From JAAAOZ01 sp964496595 (GTDB taxonomy: Bacteria; Chloroflexota; Anaerolineae; B4-G1; SLSP01), in NCBI GenBank assembly GCA_964496595.1, contig CAZCAI010000168.1, positions 1-9,623 of the forward strand: a stretch of DNA of 9,623 nt, given 5' to 3'. Position numbers and translations under genes: made by a program. This document shows, piece by piece, positions 1-4,793 of the stretch. Numbering within the stretch: position 1 is the stretch's first letter; each line of letters begins with the position of its first letter. The notes beneath the pieces were generated by a model. It saw only the letters and a program-made list of their open reading frames with translations, was not told the origin of the DNA and searched no databases.

Positions 1-251
1 AACTTCACCGTTTTATGGGTTGTTTTTGATCCCTTGATTCATTGCGCATCCCGCATAAAGCTCGCTCGCAACGGCCTCTTTTGCCCGTTACCAGGGCTTT
101 CCCATTCTCGCTCCAAGAGGATCGTGGATCCCCGTTTTGCTTGCACAAGCTGAAAACACGTTCGAAATATGCCCAAGAGGCGCGGATTTAACAATTCGCT
201 TGGAGCAAATAGGGTATAATTGCAAAACGAGAAACCCTACACCGATTGTCC
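1..251. other. gene-free left edge
   Basis: No convincing coding region is seen on either strand. A plus-strand open frame beginning at 137 overlaps spoVS out of frame and matches nothing I recognise. The stretch contains a TATAAT at 215-220, but the best upstream -35-like hexamer (TTAACA, 188-193) is 21 bp away, so it is at best a weak second promoter. A small imperfect hairpin surrounds GCTTGCACAAGC near 140-151. Any gene that ends further left lies outside the window. Confidence 0.5.
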
Positions 252-280
252 TTGTCATTTTGGTTCAATATCCCTATAAT
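252..280 (+). promoter_or_regulatory. sigma-70 type promoter of spoVS
   Basis: The sequence shows TTGTCA (252-257), a 17-bp spacer and a perfect TATAAT (275-280). This is one mismatch from the housekeeping consensus with ideal spacing. Transcription would begin near 287, giving a leader of about 105 nt that contains the 10-bp repeat array before the spoVS start codon. The downstream small membrane protein gene has no obvious promoter, so this one probably serves both genes. Confidence 0.75.
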
Positions 281-333
281 GAAGTAAGTGGAGAGGGTTA
301 TTTTCAATGTGGGGGTTGGGTGGCACATTCCAT

Positions 334-383
334 CTCAATCAAGCTCAATCAAGCTCGATCAAGCTCGATCAAGCTCGATCAAG
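334..383 (+). repeat. 10-bp tandem repeat, 5 copies, abutting the spoVS SD
   Basis: Five head-to-tail units of CTCRATCAAG: two with A and then three with G at the fourth base. The final AAG of the last unit is also the first three bases of the AAGGAGG ribosome binding site (381-387). The array lies inside the predicted spoVS leader. It is directly visible; its role is unknown. It could be simple slippage, or an unstructured ribosome standby region. Confidence 0.9.
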
Positions 384-387
384 GAGG
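381..387 (+). promoter_or_regulatory. Shine-Dalgarno that fixes the spoVS start
   Basis: A full AAGGAGG sits 5 nt before ATG at 393. The open frame extends upstream to 288, but only the 393 start has a ribosome binding site and gives the expected SpoVS N-terminus (MNVIKVAANS). The SD is continuous with the last unit of the tandem array. Confidence 0.85.
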
Positions 388-392
388 TTCGA

Positions 393-662
393 ATGAACGT
401 CATCAAGGTAGCGGCGAATTCCCGTTCTACATCGGTGGCGGGGGCCATTGCGGGGATCATCCGGGAGCAGGGCCGTGTCGATGTCCAGGCCATCGGGGCC
501 GGAGCGGTCAATCAGGCTATCAAAGCGATCGCTATTGCGCGCGGATACCTGCAATTGGATGGCATCGAGATCTGCTGTGTGCCCACCTTTTCTGAGGTGA
601 TGATCGAAGGCCGAGAACGGACAGCCGTGCGTCTTGCGGTGGAATCGAAGCCCTCGGCGTGA
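393..662 (+). CDS. spoVS: SpoVS-family protein (stage V sporulation protein S homologue)
   Basis: This 89-residue protein matches the compact SpoVS family along its whole length. It begins MNVIKVAANSRSTSVAGAIA, continues through the conserved core around IGAGAVNQAIKAIAIARGYL, and ends with the IEICCVPTF and REERTA-like segment typical of the family (here GRERTAVRL). Family knowledge: SpoVS is a small Alba-like fold protein. In Bacillus subtilis it affects spore coat assembly and septation, and homologues are kept in non-spore formers such as Thermus, Deinococcus and Chloroflexota, where their role is poorly known; nucleic-acid binding is suspected. It is the first gene after a near-consensus promoter and has a very strong ribosome binding site, so high expression is likely. 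A small membrane protein gene follows after 95 nt with no terminator between them. Identification is confident; cellular function here is not. Confidence 0.92.
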   Translation: MNVIKVAANSRSTSVAGAIAGIIREQGRVDVQAIGAGAVNQAIKAIAIARGYLQLDGIEICCVPTFSEVMIEGRERTAVRLAVESKPSA

Positions 663-721
663 AGGTTGCTAACTCCCCCCTCATCCCGAAGTTTTTTCGT
701 CTTAGTCTTTCCAGGTTCTTT

Positions 722-747
722 CTAATCTTTCAAGCTAATCTTTCAAG
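722..747 (+). repeat. 13-bp tandem repeat, 2 copies, abutting an SD
   Basis: Two perfect copies of CTAATCTTTCAAG (722-734 and 735-747) run straight into GAGG, so the last AAG forms part of AAGGAGG at 745-751. A degenerate relative (CTTAGTCTTTCCAG, 701-714) lies just upstream. The arrangement copies that before spoVS, with a different unit sequence and length but the same TCAAG|GAGG junction. Confidence 0.85.
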
Positions 748-757
748 GAGGCAGAAG

Positions 758-991
758 ATGTCAGAGAAGAAGCAAAAGCAACTCAAATTGATGGCGTATT
801 GGCTATTCGGAACGGTGGTGATCGTGTTTGGCGCGTTGACCGCTTACATCGCCCTTTGGACTCTCCCGATGGGAGCCAGCATTTGGGAAGTGCTCCGAGC
901 CGGGTTGCCTGTTTGGGGCGTGACGGCGTTATTGGCGGCGCTTTTTTATGGCGGCTACTACATGTACTTACAACGACAAGACGAGGTCTAA
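758..991 (+). CDS. small two-helix membrane protein, unknown function
   Basis: This 77-residue protein has a lysine-rich start (MSEKKQKQLK), a first hydrophobic helix at about residues 11-34, a short loop with WEVLRAG, a second helix at about 47-68, and a short charged tail (LQRQDEV). Both ends are therefore probably cytoplasmic. The start at 758 is chosen because AAGGAGG (745-751) sits 6 nt upstream; the open frame reaches back to 659, but that extension overlaps the end of spoVS and has no ribosome binding site. It lies 95 nt after spoVS on the same strand with no terminator between, so the two are probably co-transcribed, and a strong hairpin terminator follows. I do not recognise the family. 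Confidence 0.75.
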   Translation: MSEKKQKQLKLMAYWLFGTVVIVFGALTAYIALWTLPMGASIWEVLRAGLPVWGVTALLAALFYGGYYMYLQRQDEV

Positions 992-1049
992 AATTATGGG
1001 CCTCAATTGCTTGAAGTAACTTGAGTCATCGCGTATGGCTAAATGCTCA

Positions 1050-1080
1050 AAAAGCCCCCCGCAAATCGCGGGGGGCTTTT
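1050..1080. terminator. strong intrinsic terminator between convergent genes
   Basis: A 13-bp GC-rich stem (1050-1062 paired with 1068-1080; core GCCCCCCGC/GCGGGGGGC) closes a 5-nt loop. It ends in TTTT on the plus strand and is flanked by AAAA on the left, so it also gives a U-run on the minus strand. It sits between the plus-strand spoVS unit and the minus-strand holB, and can end both transcripts. Confidence 0.85.
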
Positions 1081-1092
1081 CTTAATAGTGAG

Positions 1093-2118
1093 TTAGATTT
1101 CGATTGCTTGAGCTGGCGCCGGCTCAAGTCCTCGCAGATAGGGCAAGGTTAAGACAACATTTTCGATCAGAAGCTGCGTGTTGGCATTTTGCTGGAGTGC
1201 GATCTGCGCCTTTTCCAGCATTTCGAGGACCTCCACCGTGATGGAAATTTCCACGCGCTGGGCGACGGTTTGCAGCGTCGCTTGATGCTCGCGATAGGTG
1301 ACGGCGGCGAGGTTGTTCGCCTGGATCAACAGCACATCGCGCCACGTCGTGAGCCAATACTCCAGCGCGTCCGCCAATTGAGCGTCATCCTTCGCCAACA
1401 ATTCCGCCGCCTCAAAGCGGGTGGGAATGTCCTGGTGGAGGAGATCGAGCAGGGTCGCAACCGCGTGATCCATCCGCTCTAAGTAGGCCGTCTCCGTGGC
1501 CGCGCGGACGGCCCACCCCAACCGACCGCCGGCGATGCGCGCCAAGCGCTCCGCCTGCTCCGGCGTTAGCTCCCATCGTTCGATCAAAGCCTGTTCGATG
1601 ATGGATTTAGCGAGCGGTCGCAGGTTGATCTGTTGACTGCGCGAGATAATCGTCGGCAGCAGACTCGCCGTGTTCGTCGCCATCAGGATGAGATGCGCGT
1701 AGGCGGGCGGCTCCTCCAACGTCTTGAGGAGCGCGTTCGCCGCGCTGCGGTTTGCCAACTCGAAGTTACGCACCAGCGCGATTTTGTGTGCGCCTTCATT
1801 GGGCGTCAGCGCCAGGAAGCGCTCCACCGCGCGGATATACTCAATTTTGAGCGCGCGCCCTTTCTCTTCCGGCCCAATGGTCATCACATCGGGATGGTTG
1901 CCGGAATCGACTTTGCGACACGCCAAACACGCGCCACAGGGGCGCTTCTCCGGCTCGGCAGTGCACAACAGCGCTTGCGTCAACGTGTGCGCCACCGTCG
2001 TCTTGCCCCCGCTTTCCGGCCCCGTGATTAGCAGCGCGTGGGGGACATCGCCGTGCATGATCGCCATCTGCAATTGGCGAACCGCCCAATCATGTCCGAT
2101 AATCGGCCATGTACGCAT
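1093..2118 (-). CDS. holB: DNA polymerase III subunit delta' (clamp loader)
   Basis: A 341-residue AAA+ protein of the DnaX/HolB clamp-loader family, which helps load the sliding clamp during replication. Visible features are the opening WPIIGHDWAVRQLQ, a Walker A loop GPESGGKT (residues 33-40), and a four-cysteine zinc module (C52, C61, C64, C67; spacing C-x8-C-x2-C-x2-C as in known delta' proteins). Next come the SAANALLKTLEEPP segment (125-138) and TIISRSQ (157-163) where the SRC motif normally lies; the cysteine of SRC is a serine here. The helical C-terminal collar domain follows. Delta' with an intact-looking P-loop is more DnaX-like than the E. coli protein, but length and order fit HolB. 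The start at 2118 (MRTWPI) is chosen because GGAGG lies 5 nt upstream; a TTG at 2157 overlapping the previous stop is less likely. It follows the NTPase gene by 35 nt, so they probably share a transcript. Confidence 0.88.
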   Translation of the reverse strand: MRTWPIIGHDWAVRQLQMAIMHGDVPHALLITGPESGGKTTVAHTLTQALLCTAEPEKRPCGACLACRKVDSGNHPDVMTIGPEEKGRALKIEYIRAVERFLALTPNEGAHKIALVRNFELANRSAANALLKTLEEPPAYAHLILMATNTASLLPTIISRSQQINLRPLAKSIIEQALIERWELTPEQAERLARIAGGRLGWAVRAATETAYLERMDHAVATLLDLLHQDIPTRFEAAELLAKDDAQLADALEYWLTTWRDVLLIQANNLAAVTYREHQATLQTVAQRVEISITVEVLEMLEKAQIALQQNANTQLLIENVVLTLPYLRGLEPAPAQAIEI

Positions 2119-2153
2119 CAGCTCCTCCAATTCAACTCCTGGGCCTGCGGTTT

Positions 2154-2735
2154 TCAATCAAATGGGATAGGCGGCTGGCAAGCCGTCACAGCAATCCCCT
2201 GCAAGCTTGCGGGTAAGTGATCGCGATTCTCCTTCGTCACGGTGATCACCGTATAGGAGACCTGTGGCAATTGCCACATCGCCTCGACGAGAAGTTCGGG
2301 GCGTATCACGATGAAGGCCAGGTGATAGCGCGCTCTTTTCAGCAGATAGAGCGCTCGATACCACCCCTGCTTTCGACACAACTCCAACGGCCCCAACTCA
2401 TCCAAGATGAAAATCTCTGTAGGGAAGCTCTCTGCGATTGCCGTCATACTCCGCGCCATCGCGTCTGGATCCATCTGGAACTGCGGCAATGTCAAATCAT
2501 TCTCAACCGCCGCCTGGCGCTGTGTGGTGAGCGCATAGCAGGCTTGTGTGCGCAACTCTTTGACCTCCAACTCGTGGGGGCCAACGCGCTGCGTGACAAT
2601 TCCAGAGACCTCGATGCCAGCTTCATGGAGCTTTTGCTCCAAGCGCAAGCACAGCGAGCTTTTCCCGATTTGGCGTTCGCCGCTTAGCAGGACAATTTTC
2701 CCTTTGGATGTGCTCTCTATCGATTCCGAGGACAT
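2154..2735 (-). CDS. THEP1-like nucleoside-triphosphatase (P-loop NTPase)
   Basis: A 193-residue P-loop protein with a Walker A motif GERQIGKSS (residues 19-27), a GIVTQRV segment after the first helix (45-51), and a Walker B strand IFILDELGPLEL (108-119). This order and length fit the THEP1/NTPase_1 family of small kinase-like NTPases, which hydrolyse several NTPs in vitro and whose cellular role is unsettled. The start is uncertain. ATG at 2735 is used here, but a GTG at 2747 would add four residues, and neither has a strong ribosome binding site. The gene begins only about 60 nt after the tmRNA terminator and I see no convincing promoter between them, so it may depend on read-through from ssrA or on a weak promoter. 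holB follows immediately. Confidence 0.75.
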   Translation of the reverse strand: MSSESIESTSKGKIVLLSGERQIGKSSLCLRLEQKLHEAGIEVSGIVTQRVGPHELEVKELRTQACYALTTQRQAAVENDLTLPQFQMDPDAMARSMTAIAESFPTEIFILDELGPLELCRKQGWYRALYLLKRARYHLAFIVIRPELLVEAMWQLPQVSYTVITVTKENRDHLPASLQGIAVTACQPPIPFD

Positions 2736-2793
2736 AGTTGTATGCACTCTCTGTACTTACGATCCCCCTCGATCTTGGGCAGTGGGGAAAGTG

Positions 2794-2827
2794 AAAAGGG
2801 CCGGTATAAGATCTTATACCGGCCCTT
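2794..2827 (-). terminator. palindromic terminator of tmRNA
   Basis: A perfect inverted repeat with 16-nt arms and no unpaired spacer (2796-2811 and 2812-2827, left arm AAGGGCCGGTATAAGA) lies 4 nt beyond the tmRNA 3' end. Read on the minus strand it is followed by TTTTC, as expected of an intrinsic terminator. The real RNA hairpin must open a few central pairs (GATC) as its loop. Confidence 0.8.
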
Positions 2828-2830
2828 GAG

Positions 2831-3226
2831 TGGAGATGGCGGGAATCGAACCCGCGTCCGAAGAATTCGACTGTGAGTCTCTACGAGCGTAGTCAGGGAT
2901 TTCAATCTCGGCCGGTGGGTCGCTCCCGACCGCGCCCATCCGGTCCAGCCGATAGATCTTAGACTCCCTTATCGGCGTCTGGAAGCGTGCATGCAGACTT
3001 TATGTCACCACACTCCGACACACCTGCAAGATGCCGGAGGGGCGTGATCGTTTCCGATCAGTTTTGGGTCCTTATGGCCTCACTGCTTACGCAGCTACTG
3101 CCACCGGAGCCCAGTTATTCGCCATAGTGTTGGCATTTGTTTTGATTTGCCCCTGGGGTTACGGGGACGGAGCCTCCCCGGCTCGCAACCCACAACCTGC
3201 CTTCCCCGTCGAATCCAATCATCCCC
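2831..3226 (-). ncRNA. ssrA: transfer-messenger RNA (tmRNA), one-piece
   Basis: The transcribed 5' end reads GGGGATGATTGGATTCGACG, the classic tmRNA opening, and the 3' end carries a T-arm (GCGGGTTCGATTCCCGC) followed by CATCTCC-A. These ends pair as a 7-bp acceptor stem (GGGGAUG/CAUCUCC) with a G-U wobble at the third pair, the alanine identity element. A first pseudoknot is visible at 3162-3184: stem GAGC/GCTC with its loop CGGGGA pairing to downstream TCCCCG. The tag frame follows. The 3' CCA is not encoded (the genome has CTC at that place), so CCA must be added after processing. At 396 nt it is of normal length and not split. With SmpB it would rescue stalled ribosomes and tag the nascent peptide for proteolysis. 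Confidence 0.96.
3087..3134 (-). other. tmRNA tag-peptide reading frame
   Basis: Reading from a GCC resume codon gives ANTMANNWAPVAVAA and then TAA. The start with A-N-T-x and the end with VAA fit known proteolysis tags. The resume codon cannot be fixed by eye: starting at the later GCG would give ANNWAPVAVAA. The terminal AVAA replaces the more common ALAA. This short frame lies inside the tmRNA just after pseudoknot 1. Confidence 0.8.
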
Positions 3227-3235
3227 TCGCGCTTT

Positions 3236-3263
3236 ATTATAGCACACTTCAAAACTTTGTAAA
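3236..3263 (-). promoter_or_regulatory. promoter of tmRNA
   Basis: On the minus strand TTTACA (3263-3258), a 16-bp spacer and TATAAT (3241-3236) are seen, with TGC directly before the -10 giving an extended -10 (TGCTATAAT). Transcription would begin a few nucleotides before the mature tmRNA 5' end at 3226, leaving a very short leader for RNase P to remove. Confidence 0.8.
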
Positions 3264-3532
3264 CCCTGCACATAAAACCGTTGGGGTATGAATTTTAGAG
3301 CATTGTTTATAGCGTTATGGGCAAGGTTTTAGGCTGGATTGTCAATGCCTCAGCACAGGCTAAATCGTATCTGTTTAGTTTTCTGAGCAGACTAAGGTGC
3401 AACGCACTTGAACTTTTTAAAGGAAAGGTGCTACCTCATGCAGTATATGCGTGGTGACAAGCCCAAAAGTGCGTTGCACCTCAAGACTAAACGATTACGC
3501 TAAATCTAAAGATGATCACAAACAAGCACGAC
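3264..3532. other. gene-free divergent intergenic region
   Basis: Between the tmRNA promoter and the promoter of the TIM-barrel gene there is no supported open reading frame on either strand. Base composition is visibly AT-richer than the surrounding genes. The main structured content is the inverted-repeat element at 3395-3481. Nothing recognisable is seen in 3264-3387 apart from weak similarity (GTATCTGTTTAGT) to the reverse complement of the right flank of that element. Confidence 0.6.
3395..3481. mobile_element. MITE-like element with 15-bp terminal inverted repeats
   Basis: AGGTGCAACGCACTT (3395-3409) is perfectly inverted at 3467-3481, giving an 87-bp unit with a non-coding centre. Each terminal repeat is itself a small hairpin (GTGC-AAC-GCAC on the left, GTGC-GTT-GCAC on the right). 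The flanks are nearly duplicated: CAGACTA directly before (3388-3394) and CAAGACTA directly after (3482-3489), one base different in length, which may be a decayed target-site duplication. No transposase is present. A structured RNA or protein-binding site is the alternative. Confidence 0.45.
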
Positions 3533-3561
3533 TTGCTCTTTTATCTTAGTAATTATAGAAT
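3533..3561 (+). promoter_or_regulatory. candidate promoter placing the start site at the ATG
   Basis: TTGCTC (3533-3538), a 17-bp spacer and TAGAAT (3556-3561) form a moderate promoter; an overlapping TATAGA (3554-3559) is an alternative -10. Transcription would begin near 3568, directly at the ATG (3569). That fits the lack of any Shine-Dalgarno before the gene. The same -35 hexamer, TTGCTC, is used by the promoter at 4736-4763. Confidence 0.5.
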
Positions 3562-3568
3562 GTGATTT

Positions 3569-4399
3569 ATGAGCACAGTCCTGGTCGCAGCGTATCGGCA
3601 AGATATTCGCGAGCATCTACGCTTAGCTGATATCTATGGATGTGGAATAGAAATCCAAGCCTTTTCCCATCCTCAGATATTGGATGGCGATTGGCGGGCG
3701 TTGCTGAACGAATATCAGCATCTCCTACGCGATTTTGATGGCCCGCTGAGCTTTCACGGCGCTTTCTTCGATATGTCAGGCGCGAGTGAGGATGCGCGCG
3801 TGATCGCCTTAACCCAGGAGCGCTATCGACTGAGCTTAGATATTGCGAGGGAGTTGGGAGCGCGCAAGGTGGTCTTTCACACGAGCTTTCTGCCTATGAT
3901 TCGCAACGAGCGCTACCGGCGACAATACATCGAGCGGGATCAAGCCTTTTGGGCGGCCTTAGGCGAGGAAGCAGCGGAGCGGGATCTCTGGGTGGTGGTG
4001 GAGAATATGTGGGATCCCACACCTGCGATTCTGGCAGAGATTATGCAGGGCATCCCGGCGTCCATCTCCAACGTGGGCATCTGCCTGGATATCAGCCACA
4101 TCTATTTATACAACAACGCGCATCCCTTCGACGAGTGGATCAAGGTGTTGGAGCCGTACATCGTTCACATTCACATGAACAACACGCTGGGCGTGATCGA
4201 TGAACATCTGGCGCTCAACGTCTCCGGCGGCGCAATTGACTTCTCGCGCATCTTGCCGGTGGTTTCTAATCTCTCTCGCAAGCCCTGGCTGGTGCTGGAG
4301 ATCGATGACCCGGTGGCGTTGGAGAGGAGTCTGCGCTTCGCGAAGCGCGTGCTGGGCGCATCGTTCGGGGGACGGGAGCAGACTGAGACGAAAAAATAA
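3569..4399 (+). CDS. sugar isomerase/epimerase-type TIM-barrel protein
   Basis: A 276-residue protein of the xylose isomerase-like TIM-barrel superfamily (AP_endonuc_2 type), which includes sugar-phosphate and keto-sugar isomerases/epimerases and endonuclease IV. Metal-site-like positions follow the barrel strands in the usual order: H63 (LSFHGAFFD), H104 (VVFHTSF), E145 (VVVENMW), D174 and H177 (ICLDISH), H200 and H202 (VHIHMNN), D211-E-H213, and E244 (LVLEIDD). The HIHMNNTLGxxDEH stretch resembles the HxHxxD...DEH pattern of sugar epimerases more than endonuclease IV, but the substrate cannot be read from sequence. There is no ribosome binding site upstream, so translation may be leaderless. 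It stands alone, divergent from ssrA and convergent with the minus-strand envelope genes, so neighbours give no clue to its pathway. Confidence 0.8.
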   Translation: MSTVLVAAYRQDIREHLRLADIYGCGIEIQAFSHPQILDGDWRALLNEYQHLLRDFDGPLSFHGAFFDMSGASEDARVIALTQERYRLSLDIARELGARKVVFHTSFLPMIRNERYRRQYIERDQAFWAALGEEAAERDLWVVVENMWDPTPAILAEIMQGIPASISNVGICLDISHIYLYNNAHPFDEWIKVLEPYIVHIHMNNTLGVIDEHLALNVSGGAIDFSRILPVVSNLSRKPWLVLEIDDPVALERSLRFAKRVLGASFGGREQTETKK

Positions 4400-4422
4400 A
4401 TCCTCCCGCCTAGCGGGAGGAT
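4390..4422 (-). terminator. intrinsic terminator of the minus-strand genes
   Basis: A 10-bp stem (ATCCTCCCGC, 4400-4409, with GCGGGAGGAT, 4413-4422) has a 3-nt loop. On the minus strand it is followed by TTATTTTTT, a good U-tract; on the plus strand there is no T-run after it. The U-tract is supplied by the last codons (lysines and stop) of the opposing TIM-barrel gene. Confidence 0.75.
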
Positions 4423-4453
4423 GCAGGTTGCGCGTTTGTGTCCCTTTGAGAGG

Positions 4454-4687
4454 CTACAACGCATCCCCCAGCAGGATGCTGATCAGGCCGACGATAACCC
4501 CCAGATGGAGGAGTAGATTGGTTCGCGCCAGCCATCCGATGACGGGCCACGGCGGCAAAACGTTGCAGATCAAGCTGAGCAGCACCAAACCGACCCCGAT
4601 GAGAACCGGCAGCCCCTTATAGCGAGCGATGAACTCGCTGACGGTCTTCAGCCATTCGTTGAGAATTGTGTTGAGATCTCCGCTCAT
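4454..4687 (-). CDS. small two-helix membrane protein, unknown function
   Basis: This 77-residue protein has an amphipathic N-terminus (MSGDLNTILNEWLKTVSEF), a first membrane helix at about 26-44 (ending in CNVLPPWP), and a second at about 57-74 (LLLHLGVIVGLISILLG), finishing DAL. ATG at 4687 is supported by GGGGGAG about 6 nt upstream. A promoter of its own is visible at 4736-4763, and a terminator lies about 30 nt past the stop, so it can be expressed alone as well as from the upstream lipoprotein transcript. It is unrelated by eye to the other small membrane protein at 758-991. I do not recognise the family. Confidence 0.7.
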   Translation of the reverse strand: MSGDLNTILNEWLKTVSEFIARYKGLPVLIGVGLVLLSLICNVLPPWPVIGWLARTNLLLHLGVIVGLISILLGDAL

Positions 4688-4735
4688 GCTTTCTCCCCCT
4701 TAAAATATCAGCGACGGATATGCCGTACGTTTCAA

Positions 4736-4763
4736 ATTTTACCACGCTGATCGGATTGAGCAA
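4736..4763 (-). promoter_or_regulatory. extended -10 promoter of the small membrane protein
   Basis: On the minus strand TTGCTC (4763-4758), a 16-bp spacer and TAAAAT (4741-4736) are present, with TGG just before the -10 (extended -10). Transcription would start near 4729, giving a leader of about 42 nt that holds the GGGGGAG ribosome binding site. Confidence 0.55.
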
Positions 4764-4793
4764 ATGTCTTCCTTGATTGGCCGGGCGGCGCGA

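Noticed and set aside
188..220. TTAACA plus TATAAT as a second spoVS promoter
   Set aside because: The 21-bp spacer is too long and there is no extended -10; the pair at 252-280 is far better.
137..595. Plus-strand open frame of 152 codons over the left edge and spoVS
   Set aside because: It overlaps spoVS in another frame, translates the 10-bp array into a repeated Ser-Ile-Lys-Leu-like stretch, has no ribosome binding site and resembles no family.
2831..2890. Possible separate tRNA gene on the minus strand
   Set aside because: The T-arm and acceptor half match a tRNA but the 5' half, D-arm and anticodon are missing nearby; the 5' acceptor strand is at 3226, so it is tmRNA.
2717..2905. Minus-strand open frame across the tmRNA 3' end and terminator
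   Set aside because: It translates the tRNA-like domain (TRVRFPPSP is the usual artefact of a tRNA T-arm read as protein) and the terminator palindrome.
3031..3291. Plus-strand open frame opposite the tmRNA
   Set aside because: It lies antisense within ssrA and its promoter, with no SD; tmRNA structure explains the sequence fully.
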